Made by a program: the position numbers and the translations under genes
Notes under the pieces: model-generated
The model's input: only the letters and a program-made list of their open reading frames with translations
What the model was told of the DNA's origin: nothing
Databases searched by the model: none
Origin: RGIG9115 sp045128915
GTDB lineage: Bacteria; Bacillota; Clostridia; UBA1381
Direction of reading: 5' to 3'
Assembly: GCA_045128915.1 (NCBI GenBank)
Contig: JBGVIT010000064.1
Location: forward strand, 1-64,000
Length of the DNA stretch: 64,000 nucleotides
Shown here: one piece after another, positions 55,607 through 63,483 of the stretch
Layout: every line of letters begins with the position of its first letter
How positions within the stretch are numbered: the first letter of the stretch is position 1

Positions 55607-55897
55607 ATGGCAAAATTTATTTATGTATGGGGAGAAGGCGATTATAGTGCTATTCTTTTTGAAAACAGCGAATATTCAACAAAAGATATTTACAAAGAAA
55701 TGGTTGAAAAAGATGTTAAGCGTCTTAATAAAACTATTACCAGTGTAGATGAATGTGACGAAGAGTGGACCGAAGAATTAACATTTGAACTTCTTGAATT
55801 TGGAGATGTTGACCCAAAATTTGAATCATTTGTATTAAATGAAATGTGTGATTATGACGCATTGAAAGCATCAAACATTTACAGAGTGGAGGACTAA
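55607..55897 (+). CDS. Small acidic protein, unknown
   Basis: 96 aa. KFIYVWGEGDYSAILFENSE, EEWTEELTFELLEFGDVDPK, ends RVED with the next RBS encoded in GTGGAGGAC. Sits next to SSB. Confidence 0.6.
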   Translation: MAKFIYVWGEGDYSAILFENSEYSTKDIYKEMVEKDVKRLNKTITSVDECDEEWTEELTFELLEFGDVDPKFESFVLNEMCDYDALKASNIYRVED

Positions 55898-55898
55898 T

Positions 55899-56309
55899 AT
55901 GAATAAAGTTATACTTGTAGGAAACATGGTTGCTGACCCAGATTACACAAAAACAGCCAGCGGAATTGATGTTTGCAGATTTAGACTTGCAGTTCAGAGA
56001 AAGTTTAAAAACGAAAAAGGCGAATATGAATCAGACTTCTTAAGCATTGTTACTTGGAGAAGCTCTGCTGAGTTTGTAAGCAAATATGCCCGCAAAGGAA
56101 ACAAAATTGGAGTTACTGGAACACTTCAAACAAGAAGTTATGATGCACAAGACGGAACTAAAAAATATGTAACAGAAGTTGTTGCAGATGAAGTTGAGCT
56201 ATACACTCCAAAATCTGAAAACGACAACAAGCCAAAAACAGAGGCTCAAGCAAAACAAGAGGTTATGCAAAAATTTGAACCTATTGATGATGATAATCTA
56301 CCATTCTAA
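55899..56309 (+). CDS. ssb: Single-stranded DNA-binding protein
   Basis: 136 aa. OB-fold start MNKVILVGNMVADPDYTKTA, GIDVCRFRLAVQRKFKNEKG, FVSKYARKGNKIGVTGTLQT. The C-terminus ends DDDNLPF, the acidic tip that recruits partners. Confidence 0.95.
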   Translation: MNKVILVGNMVADPDYTKTASGIDVCRFRLAVQRKFKNEKGEYESDFLSIVTWRSSAEFVSKYARKGNKIGVTGTLQTRSYDAQDGTKKYVTEVVADEVELYTPKSENDNKPKTEAQAKQEVMQKFEPIDDDNLPF

Positions 56310-56318
56310 GGAGGAATT

Positions 56319-56744
56319 ATGGTTAAGGTAAAGTTAATTACAGATAAAGTCTGGGACTCAGACACAGATAGTTGGATTTATAAAGCTACAGGCAATTTAG
56401 TCGGAAAAGAATACGAGGCTTTTGAGATTAAAAGAGGAATGGATGGTGTAGAAGATTTATTTTATGCTCTTAATATGGGTGATGGAATTTATCACGCAGA
56501 CGCTGAGCAGGTTGAAGTTATTGAAGAACCTTCTTTTATTGTTCCACCAGAACCAACACCAGAAGACCTTAATAGAACATTAAGAGATATTAAATCTCAA
56601 GGATTTATTAAAGTTCCTAAACTTTATTCAAAAATTCTTATTGTTGAAGATGGTTCTGTAAACGAGGATGAACTTAAAGCTCAAGAAATTCCTTATATTA
56701 TTTACCGTCAAGGAGCAAACCCACCATTTATTTTGGAAATTTAA
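56319..56744 (+). CDS. Protein of unknown function after ssb
   Basis: 141 aa. LVGKEYEAFEIKRGMDGVED, MGDGIYHADAEQVEVIEEPS; Pro/Glu-rich linker; AQEIPYIIYRQGANPPFILE at the end. RBS AAGGAGGAATT. Confidence 0.6.
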   Translation: MVKVKLITDKVWDSDTDSWIYKATGNLVGKEYEAFEIKRGMDGVEDLFYALNMGDGIYHADAEQVEVIEEPSFIVPPEPTPEDLNRTLRDIKSQGFIKVPKLYSKILIVEDGSVNEDELKAQEIPYIIYRQGANPPFILEI

Positions 56745-56762
56745 AATACAGCCCCAATTTGT

Positions 56763-56791
56763 TTGACACACATTCTAAAAAATGGTATTAT
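56763..56791 (+). promoter_or_regulatory. Promoter of the replication genes
   Basis: TTGACA (56763-56768), 17-bp spacer, TATTAT (56786-56791). Transcription would start near 56798, at the first base of stem P1. Confidence 0.85.
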
Positions 56792-56797
56792 TGATAT

Positions 56798-56939
56798 GTG
56801 GTTAAGCGAAAGTTTAATCGCAAAAAAAGAACAAGACCTTGTGTTTGGAAGTCGTGAGCCAAATGCTTGGAACAACTGAATACAAGGTGTAAACCACTAT
56901 CTAAGGCACTCACGACATAAGCCAAAGGTAGTGGTTTTT
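56798..56939 (+). promoter_or_regulatory. Leader RNA with pseudoknot and overlapping terminator (riboswitch/attenuator-like)
   Basis: P1 GTGGTT (56798-56803)/AACCAC (56892-56897) encloses hairpin GCGA/TCGC (56806/56818) and P2 ACCTTGT/ACAAGGT (56836/56882). Inside P2 the hairpin TTTGG/CCAAA (56844/56859) has a loop GTCGTGAG (56851-56858) perfectly complementary to CTCACGAC (56909-56916), an 8-bp pseudoknot. A terminator stem CCACTATC/GGTAGTGG (56894-56901/56927-56934) plus T run shares bases with the 3' strand of P1, so P1 and terminator exclude each other. It lies between a consensus promoter and the replication gene. Could instead be a discrete ~140-nt small RNA ending at the terminator. 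Confidence 0.7.
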
Positions 56940-56957
56940 ATGTTTTTTGGAGGTTTT

Positions 56958-57659
56958 ATGGCTGAAAGAAGAATGTTTACAGATAAAATAACAGAAAGTG
57001 ATGTGTTTTTGGATATGCCATTGTCAACACAAGCTCTATATTTCCACTTTTGTATGAATGCCGATGATGATGGTTTTGTGAAAAACCCAAAAAGAATACA
57101 AAGAATGTTGGGTGCAAGTGATGATGATTGCAAGTTATTAGTGATGAAGAGATTTGTTCTTCCGTTTGAGAGTGGAGTCATTGTTATTAAACATTGGAGA
57201 ATGCACAACCTTCTAAGAAAAGATAGATATAAACCAACCGAATATATCGAAGAAAAGTCTATGCTTAAGATAAAAGAAAATGGAGCCTATACTTTTGATG
57301 AAGAGCAAGGAATACCTCTTATGGCAACCACTTGGCAACCAAGTGACAACCAAATGGCACCACAGGATAGTATAGGTAAGGATAGTATAGATAAGGATAT
57401 AGAAAAAGAAAATAATAAAAAGAAAAAGTTTGAGAAACCTACCGTTGCAGAAGTTGACGCTTATTGCAAAGAAAGAAACAATGGTATTGATGCAGAAGCT
57501 TTTATTGCTTTTTATGAAAGTAAAGGCTGGTTAATTGGTAAAACGCCTATGAAGAGTTGGAAATCAGCAATTATCACTTGGGAAAAGGGTAGAAAACAAA
57601 CTCAATCTCAACCAGTTAAAAAATATGGGGATGGTAGTGCTTATGAATTTACCGATTAA
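56958..57659 (+). CDS. Replication initiator / replisome organiser (DnaD-like)
   Basis: 233 aa from the ATG behind TTGGAGGTTTT. RRMFTDKITESDVFLDMPLS, ALYFHFCMNADDDGFVKNPK and VIVIKHWRMHNLLRKDRYKP are the winged-helix region of Firmicutes phage replisome organisers. The linker DSIGKDSIDKDIEKE is encoded by 15-bp iterons. C-terminal DnaD-like part (AFIAFYESKGWLIGKTPMKS, WKSAIITWEKG). Would bind the origin within its own gene and recruit the helicase loader encoded next. Confidence 0.85.
   Translation: MAERRMFTDKITESDVFLDMPLSTQALYFHFCMNADDDGFVKNPKRIQRMLGASDDDCKLLVMKRFVLPFESGVIVIKHWRMHNLLRKDRYKPTEYIEEKSMLKIKENGAYTFDEEQGIPLMATTWQPSDNQMAPQDSIGKDSIDKDIEKENNKKKKFEKPTVAEVDAYCKERNNGIDAEAFIAFYESKGWLIGKTPMKSWKSAIITWEKGRKQTQSQPVKKYGDGSAYEFTD
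57364..57402 (+). repeat. 15-bp iterons inside the initiator gene (candidate origin)
   Basis: AGGATAGTATAGGTA (57364-57378), AGGATAGTATAGATA (57379-57393) and a partial AGGATATAG (57394-57402) in direct tandem. Origins within the initiator gene are usual in Firmicutes phages. Confidence 0.65.
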
Positions 57660-58431
57660 GTTAATGGAAGATGAGTATTTTGGTGAAGATGGTAAAGTTT
57701 ATTGCAAAAACTGTAACACTTCAAGGGTGGCTGTATATGATGCTAGATTTATAAGATGCAAATGCCAATGTCAAATGGAAAAAATTGAAAAAGCATACGA
57801 GGAAGAGAGGCAAGCAAAAATTAAAGAGCATCTTGAAAAACTCAAAGAACAATCACTTTTAGGTGAAAGATATAAGAATTTTACTTTTGACTCAGTTGTA
57901 ATTATCAACGAAGAACATGAGAATGTTATTAATCGCCTTAAAAAGTATTGTGAGGGCTTTAAAGAACACAACGAGGGGTTAGGTATCTACCTATTCGGTT
58001 CAAACGGCTCAGGCAAGACATTATTGACTGCTTGTATGTTGGATAAATTAAACTCACAATTCATTGAGTGTATGTTTACTAATATTCACAAGATAAAAGA
58101 AGAGCTTTTAAGCTCTGACCCAAAGAAACAAAAAGCGTTCTTGAATAGAGTTTATACCGTTCCAGTTCTATTTCTTGATGATTTTGCGACAGAGATTGTT
58201 AAGAAAAACGGAGAAGATAACTGGTTGCAAGATGTTATCTATGATGTTATTAACACAAGATACAACAATATGTTGCCGATTATTTACACTTCAAACTGTT
58301 CTTTGAAACAATGTCTTGAAGAAAGAGGTGTAATGCAAAAGACCATTGATAGAATTTTTGAGTCAACGGTCCAAATTAAACTTGATTTGCCTAGTTATAG
58401 GTTAAGAAAAAAAGAAAACATTTACTTCTAG
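57643..58431 (+). CDS. DnaC-like helicase loader ATPase
   Basis: 262 aa from an ATG overlapping the initiator gene. N-terminal Cys group (YCKNCNTSR, CKCQCQ) binds zinc. IYLFGSNGSGKTLLTACML is Walker A, VPVLFLDDFATEIVKK Walker B, then YTSNCSLKQCLEERGVMQKT and a C-terminal Arg-rich end. Loads the replicative helicase of the host or phage. Confidence 0.85.
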   Translation: MNLPIKLMEDEYFGEDGKVYCKNCNTSRVAVYDARFIRCKCQCQMEKIEKAYEEERQAKIKEHLEKLKEQSLLGERYKNFTFDSVVIINEEHENVINRLKKYCEGFKEHNEGLGIYLFGSNGSGKTLLTACMLDKLNSQFIECMFTNIHKIKEELLSSDPKKQKAFLNRVYTVPVLFLDDFATEIVKKNGEDNWLQDVIYDVINTRYNNMLPIIYTSNCSLKQCLEERGVMQKTIDRIFESTVQIKLDLPSYRLRKKENIYF

Positions 58432-58441
58432 TGAGGTGTTT

Positions 58442-58786
58442 ATGAAAGAATATAAAATTAGTTTAAGAGATGGTGAAACAGCCTATGTCAAGGGAACTGT
58501 TCATAATCTAGTTCTGAAAAATGGAGAAAAGGTTAAAGTAATTGCCCACAGACCATTTAAAGGTGAAGAAAAATATTGGTGTGTAAGCGACTTGCAGTCT
58601 GGCTATCAAATTTGCGGATTTAGTGAATATCATTATTTTATGAACAATTTCTTTGGGGTTGATACAAAAGAAAACGCTTTGTTTACAGCTGTTTCAAAAT
58701 TAAACAGACTTATCTCAGAAAAGGGAAAAACCTTCGCCGATAAAAGAAAAGAAAGAATGGAGGCATTCAAAAATGGCGAAATATAA
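58442..58786 (+). CDS. Small protein, unknown
   Basis: 114 aa from ATG after GTGAGGTGTTT; a GTG two codons upstream is possible. YKISLRDGETAYVKGTVHNL and VIAHRPFKGEEKYWCVSDLQ are beta-rich. Phage-type unknown. Confidence 0.6.
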   Translation: MKEYKISLRDGETAYVKGTVHNLVLKNGEKVKVIAHRPFKGEEKYWCVSDLQSGYQICGFSEYHYFMNNFFGVDTKENALFTAVSKLNRLISEKGKTFADKRKERMEAFKNGEI

Positions 58787-59147
58787 CAATTATAAGAAAT
58801 ACTATGAAACACACACAGAACAAGAGAGAAAGCGTTTTCTTGATTATTATTATGCTAACCGTGAAAGAATCTTAGCTGAGAGAAGAGAAAAACGCAAAAA
58901 TATGCCAAAAGTTAAGAAATTAACCCTAAAAGAGCAACTTGAGATTGCAAAAATTGCGTTAAGGAAAGCGTGTTCAAATACTTGTTTTGAAGATTGTGAA
59001 TATTGTGAATATGTAGGCGAGGTTAAAGATACGATGCAATGCTCTTGTTATTGTGAAGATAATGCGGATTTTATGGTTAACCAAGCAATGAATTTCTTTT
59101 TAAAACAAGCCGAGGAGGAATACAAAAATGGAAGCATGGGTAATTAA
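58773..59147 (+). CDS. Cys-rich protein, zinc-binding candidate
   Basis: 124 aa. Basic helical first half (YYYANRERILAERREKRKNM), then a dense Cys group (CSNTCFEDCEYCEY ... CSCYCEDN). Starts inside the previous gene. Confidence 0.6.
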   Translation: MAKYNNYKKYYETHTEQERKRFLDYYYANRERILAERREKRKNMPKVKKLTLKEQLEIAKIALRKACSNTCFEDCEYCEYVGEVKDTMQCSCYCEDNADFMVNQAMNFFLKQAEEEYKNGSMGN

Positions 59148-59382
59148 GAGAGTAGACGGTAAATATCTTTATGAGGGAACTCTTGAATATAACTTCACAA
59201 GAAAAATTGTTTATGCAGTTATGTTTGAATCTGAAAAAGAATGTATTAAATATTTAAAGCAAAAGCAATTCTGTTCCGTAGGTGGAGCATTTGGTTGGAA
59301 AAGAATTTGCGATTACGATTGCAGACCTGTAAAAATCGAAATGAAAGAGGTTGTTGAAAATGAGAACAAAGAAACTTGTTAA
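59128..59382 (+). CDS. Small protein, unknown
   Basis: 84 aa. EAWVIKRVDGKYLYEGTLEY, FESEKECIKYLKQKQFCSVG, ends acidic. Overlaps both neighbours by about 20 nt; RBS GAGGAGGAATACAAAA. Confidence 0.65.
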   Translation: MEAWVIKRVDGKYLYEGTLEYNFTRKIVYAVMFESEKECIKYLKQKQFCSVGGAFGWKRICDYDCRPVKIEMKEVVENENKETC

Positions 59383-59662
59383 TCAGCTTGTTAAATGTGT
59401 CAATGCTTTACACGAAAGATTAAAACGCATCGAAGAAAATAAACCATTCGAAATCAACACCGAAAATCTTTCAATGGAACATATTGATAACCTGATTGAG
59501 TTGAAGAAAAATCAAATCCAGTTTTATCAAAAAGATTTGTGTGAAAATCCACAATCGTGTCTTACAAAAGAAAGCCTACTAAACAAGATACATCATAGAT
59601 ATGATGAGCTTTCAAGGTTATATGTTGTTAAAAGTCTAAAAGAGAAGGAGTTGAAAAAATGA
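59360..59662 (+). CDS. Small helical protein, unknown
   Basis: 100 aa from the ATG after GAGGTTGTTGAAA. KKLVNQLVKCVNALHERLKR, then HIDNLIELKKNQIQFYQKDL; coiled-coil type. Confidence 0.6.
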   Translation: MRTKKLVNQLVKCVNALHERLKRIEENKPFEINTENLSMEHIDNLIELKKNQIQFYQKDLCENPQSCLTKESLLNKIHHRYDELSRLYVVKSLKEKELKK

Positions 59663-60360
59663 TGACATTAGAAGAAGTGTGGGAAAATTTAAAACAAGAC
59701 ACAGAAATAAAAGCAACAATGGAAGAAGTTGACAAGAGTTATAAGTTGTTTAAAAAAATTGAAAACTTAATTATAGCCGACCTAGAAGCCAAACTTGCAG
59801 AGACTGTAGAAATAATAAATGGGTGCTCGATGCAATTAAACATTGAAAAATCTAAAGAAATTCAACAACTCAAACAGCAACTTGCAGAGAAAGAGAAATA
59901 CACATATACAGGCAAAGAGGTTGGTGAGATTGAACGAAACTATGAAAGTCAAATTGCAGAGAAAGACCAAGCCATTGAAAGCTTGCAAGAAATCAACCAA
60001 AGTTTAGGACAGACCTGCAATAATGATGCAAAAGAGATTGAAAGGTTGAGAGAACAACTTGCAGAGTTAAAACAAGACTACGACAACTTGTTTGATAGTT
60101 ATGTTGAAGCAAAAAAACAGCTTAACGAGAAAGAGAGAGAAGAAACCAAACGAATGCAAGACTTTGAAAAAGGGTGTCAAGAGTATTACAGTAGTGATAA
60201 ATATAAAAAAGATTTTGCAATCGCAGAATTACAAAAAGTTTTAAAGACTATGGAAGAAAAGCAGTTCTACAAAAAAGAAGATACTGCTTATTGTGTTCAC
60301 CCAGCTCAAATTGCAGAGTATGTTTTGAAACAAATCAAATCACTCAAGGGGAAGAAGTAG
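59659..60360 (+). CDS. Coiled-coil protein, unknown
   Basis: 233 aa, repeated units of QLAEKEKYTYTGKEV, QIAEKDQAIESLQEI, REQLAELKQDYDNLFDSYVE. One long coiled coil with a short helical C-terminus (CVHPAQIAEYVLKQIKSLK). ATGA overlap with its upstream neighbour. Possibly a scaffold for replication or host components. Confidence 0.65.
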   Translation: MMTLEEVWENLKQDTEIKATMEEVDKSYKLFKKIENLIIADLEAKLAETVEIINGCSMQLNIEKSKEIQQLKQQLAEKEKYTYTGKEVGEIERNYESQIAEKDQAIESLQEINQSLGQTCNNDAKEIERLREQLAELKQDYDNLFDSYVEAKKQLNEKEREETKRMQDFEKGCQEYYSSDKYKKDFAIAELQKVLKTMEEKQFYKKEDTAYCVHPAQIAEYVLKQIKSLKGKK

Positions 60361-60361
60361 T

Positions 60362-60568
60362 ATGGTTAAATATGATACCTATACACAGAACCGCATCAAA
60401 GAGTGTGTTAGAAAGATGAAACTTGCTCAAATTAACTTTAAATTCTCTAAAGCTGAGTTAAAAATCTGGCTTGACGGATACGACAAAAAAGAAGAAAGAA
60501 TCTTAGAGTTGACAGTAATGAAAACAAAACTAATGCAAAAAATAAACAACCAAGTTGAAGATTATTAA
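60362..60568 (+). CDS. Small basic protein, unknown
   Basis: 68 aa. NRIKECVRKMKLAQINFKFS, LTVMKTKLMQKINNQVEDY. Helical, basic. Confidence 0.6.
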   Translation: MVKYDTYTQNRIKECVRKMKLAQINFKFSKAELKIWLDGYDKKEERILELTVMKTKLMQKINNQVEDY

Positions 60569-60584
60569 CAAGGAGGTAAGTAGT

Positions 60585-60911
60585 ATGATTTTAGACGGCG
60601 TTGAACACAAATATGTGTATGGTATAGATAGCGACTTTGCACTAACCACAGTTGCCTTCAGTAAAAAGCGTTTTAAAACAAAAGAAGACGCTGTTAACAA
60701 ATTTAAAGAAATCCTACCAACCGCCGAAATTGATTCAGTTAGGGAATCTTATGTAAGGTTCTTATGGTGGACTCAATACGAAGGTTATGAATACAGATAC
60801 GGCTACCCAGCTTGTGGATTTAAAGAAGTTAAACAAGGTGGTAAGGGTGCTATGGACTGCTGGGTTATTGCTATTAAATTTGATGACACTTGGGGTTGGG
60901 GTTACTTTTAA
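60585..60911 (+). CDS. Small protein, unknown
   Basis: 108 aa from ATG behind AAGGAGGTAAGTAGT. DGVEHKYVYGIDSDFALTTV, FLWWTQYEGYEYRYGYPACG; aromatic-rich beta protein. Confidence 0.6.
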   Translation: MILDGVEHKYVYGIDSDFALTTVAFSKKRFKTKEDAVNKFKEILPTAEIDSVRESYVRFLWWTQYEGYEYRYGYPACGFKEVKQGGKGAMDCWVIAIKFDDTWGWGYF

Positions 60912-61038
60912 TCAATATATTATTAGAGTTTATCTCCAGAAAATTGCAAAAAATGCAAATTACTATCTCCAAAAAAGTGCAATTTTTAGGAAAAAGGTGT
61001 AAAAATACATCAAAAAATAAAGGAAAAAGGTGAAAATT
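60912..61038 (+). other. A+T-rich gap with imperfect direct repeat
   Basis: 127 nt without a gene. TATCTCCA plus A-rich sequence and TGCAA occurs twice (around 60934 and 60963), and TTGCA/TGCAA can pair. No clear promoter. Confidence 0.4.
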
Positions 61039-61299
61039 ATGAGAGTTTATAAATTTAACGGTGAATATAGAAAGTTAAAAGAGTTTGGATATAACAAGTT
61101 CAAAGTTTTATCAGAAATGAGTGGAATCCAGTTGTGGGGCAAGTTAACAGAAGATGGTTCTATTGTTATTGGAAACTTTGTTTCAGTTAAACCAGTATGG
61201 GCAATGAATGAACCAGCGTTAACAAAACCACAGGATGTTAAACCATTTATTCAAGACTTAATTCACGCAGGATTAGTCACAATTAAAGAACAAAATTAA
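61039..61299 (+). CDS. Small protein, unknown
   Basis: 86 aa from ATG behind AAAAAGGTGAAAATT. RVYKFNGEYRKLKEFGYNKF, LWGKLTEDGSIVIGNFVSVK. Precedes the RNA-repair cassette. Confidence 0.6.
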   Translation: MRVYKFNGEYRKLKEFGYNKFKVLSEMSGIQLWGKLTEDGSIVIGNFVSVKPVWAMNEPALTKPQDVKPFIQDLIHAGLVTIKEQN

Positions 61300-61312
61300 A
61301 AGGAGGGCTATT

Positions 61313-62173
61313 ATGGCTTGGGAAGGTAAAATTAAGACCATCGAGGAAATCAAATTTGAGTTTGACAGATATGAATTTCTCAAAAATAGAGTTAAAGAAC
61401 ATTTCGAATACGCTCAAAGCAAGGGCTATGAGGTTGTTTGTTGTATGTTACAAGGCTCTCAAAACTATGGACTAGATGTTTACACAGATGATTATAAAAG
61501 TGATGTAGACACAAAGGCAATCGTTCTTCCAAAATTTGAAGACTTTTGCAGAAACAACGAACCAGTTTCAACTACATTGATTCTACCAAACAATGAACAT
61601 TGTGATGTGAAAGATATTAGAATTATGTTTAAAACATTTGAAAAACAAAACATAAACTTTATCGAAATTCTTTTCACAGAGTTCTTTGAGGTAAATCCAA
61701 AATATATTGATTTGTTTATACACTTGTTTTCAATAGCAGATGATGTGGCAAAAATCAACTGGAACCAAGCGTTAAATTGCATTGCTGGTATGAGTAAAGA
61801 AAAGCTTAATGCTATGGAACACCCTTACCCAACAATCATTAACAAGATTGAAAAATATGGATATGACCCAAAACAACTTCATCACATTGTCCGCATGAAC
61901 GACTTTATAAAGAAGTTTGTTGCTGGAAAACCATACAGAGATTGCCTAATCCCAGATGATGTTGAATATCTCAAAAAGATAAAAACAACACCTATGCCAC
62001 TCGAAGAGGCTAGAAAACTTGCAGTGGATGTAGATAATGAAACATACGAGATTAAACAAAAACACTTGGACCCAAATAACATTGTAAGACAAGATGTAAT
62101 TGATGAGTTAAGAGAGCTGGCTTGTATGTTTATTAAACAATATCTAAAAGAACAATTATTGGAGGAAAAATAA
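61313..62173 (+). CDS. Nucleotidyltransferase (Pol beta-like), RNA-repair associated
   Basis: 286 aa. MLQGSQNYGLDVYTDDYKSD then VDTKAIVLPK carries the G-S and D-x-D metal site near residues 48-70. HCDVKDIRIMFKTFEKQNIN and a C-terminal helical part follow. RBS AGGAGGGCTATT. It stops 1 nt before the RNA ligase, so the two work together, possibly adding or editing nucleotides at broken RNA ends. Substrate unknown. Confidence 0.8.
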   Translation: MAWEGKIKTIEEIKFEFDRYEFLKNRVKEHFEYAQSKGYEVVCCMLQGSQNYGLDVYTDDYKSDVDTKAIVLPKFEDFCRNNEPVSTTLILPNNEHCDVKDIRIMFKTFEKQNINFIEILFTEFFEVNPKYIDLFIHLFSIADDVAKINWNQALNCIAGMSKEKLNAMEHPYPTIINKIEKYGYDPKQLHHIVRMNDFIKKFVAGKPYRDCLIPDDVEYLKKIKTTPMPLEEARKLAVDVDNETYEIKQKHLDPNNIVRQDVIDELRELACMFIKQYLKEQLLEEK

Positions 62174-62174
62174 G

Positions 62175-63482
62175 ATGTATAACGCATATATCACAGAAGT
62201 AAAAGAATTAAGAAAACACTCAAACGCTGATAGGTTGCAAGTTGCAACTTTCTTCGGCAACGACACTATCGTAGGTCTTGATGTTAAGGTTGGAGATATT
62301 GGTATTTATTTCCCAGTAGACGGACAACTTAGCGAAGAGTATGCTGCGGCTAACAACCTTGTTAGAAGAAAAGATGAAAATGGAAATAATGTTGGTGGTT
62401 ATCTTGACCCAGACAAAAGAAACATTACAGCACTTAAATTAAGAGGCGAAAAATCAGACGGCTTGTTCATGCCATTGTCAAGCCTTGAGAAGTTTGCCGA
62501 CATCGAAAAATTGAAGGTTGGAGACATGATTTCTGTCCTTAACGGCAAAGTTATTTGTCAAAAATATATTCCAAGAACAAATAAAAGAGCAAGAATTGAA
62601 CACGCAAAGAAAGGAAAGAAGAAAATCGAAACAGAAAAGTTCCCATTATTTGCAGAACACGCAGATACTGAACAACTTGCATATAATCTTGACTCATTTA
62701 AAGAGGGCGATGTTTGTTATATCACATTAAAAATGCACGGAACATCACAAAGAACTGCTTACACATTGAAAGAAAAACGCAAAAATCTTCCATATTGGTT
62801 GTATAAACTAGCAAATTTCTTCAAAATTAAACCAAAAAGAACTTGGGAAACTGTAACTGGAACAAGAAGATGTGTTTGCACTGGTTTCACAAAAGATACT
62901 GGCTATTATGGAGATAATACTTTTAGAAAACAATATCACGACTATTTCAAGGGTAAACTTCATAAAGGCGAAGAAGTGTTCTATGAAGTGCTTGGTTATG
63001 TTAACGAAAGCACCTTGATTATGGGTGAAGTTAGCAACAAGAAAACAAACGATAAAGAGTTTATCAAACAATATGGTGAAACAACTAAATTCACTTATGG
63101 ATGCAAACCAAACGAAAGCATCATTAGAGTTTATAGAATGACAATGACAAACGAAGATGGTTATGTTGTTGAATATCCAACAGAACTCGTTAGAAGAAGA
63201 TGCGAAGAAATGGGCGTTGAATTTGTTCCTGTATTTGAGAAATTTATCTTTACAACAAAAGAAGATTTAATGGAAAGAGTTGAAAAATACTATGACGGTC
63301 CAGACCCAGTTGGTCTTACTCATATTAGAGAGGGTGTTGTAGTGAGAATTGATAACTCATCTAAATTTAGAGCATATAAACATAAAAACTTCAACTTTAA
63401 GTGTATTGAAGGTATCGCAAAGAACGATGCAACAGCACCAGATATTGAAGAGGCTCAAGAAGATTTAAAAACGGAGGTATAG
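62175..63482 (+). CDS. RNA ligase, DRB0094/Rnl5-like
   Basis: 435 aa. An N-terminal OB-like domain (HSNADRLQVATFFGNDTIVG, residues ~14-120) precedes the nucleotidyltransferase core: motif I ITLKMHGTSQ with the AMP-accepting Lys near 186, then EVFYEVLGYV, motif IV REGVVVRIDN and motif V KFRAYKHKNF. This domain order is that of Deinococcus DRB0094-type RNA ligases. Flanked by a nucleotidyltransferase and a kinase; the set can heal and seal cleaved tRNA. Its 3' end is near identical to 1-134. Confidence 0.88.
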   Translation: MYNAYITEVKELRKHSNADRLQVATFFGNDTIVGLDVKVGDIGIYFPVDGQLSEEYAAANNLVRRKDENGNNVGGYLDPDKRNITALKLRGEKSDGLFMPLSSLEKFADIEKLKVGDMISVLNGKVICQKYIPRTNKRARIEHAKKGKKKIETEKFPLFAEHADTEQLAYNLDSFKEGDVCYITLKMHGTSQRTAYTLKEKRKNLPYWLYKLANFFKIKPKRTWETVTGTRRCVCTGFTKDTGYYGDNTFRKQYHDYFKGKLHKGEEVFYEVLGYVNESTLIMGEVSNKKTNDKEFIKQYGETTKFTYGCKPNESIIRVYRMTMTNEDGYVVEYPTELVRRRCEEMGVEFVPVFEKFIFTTKEDLMERVEKYYDGPDPVGLTHIREGVVVRIDNSSKFRAYKHKNFNFKCIEGIAKNDATAPDIEEAQEDLKTEV

Positions 63483-63483
63483 T

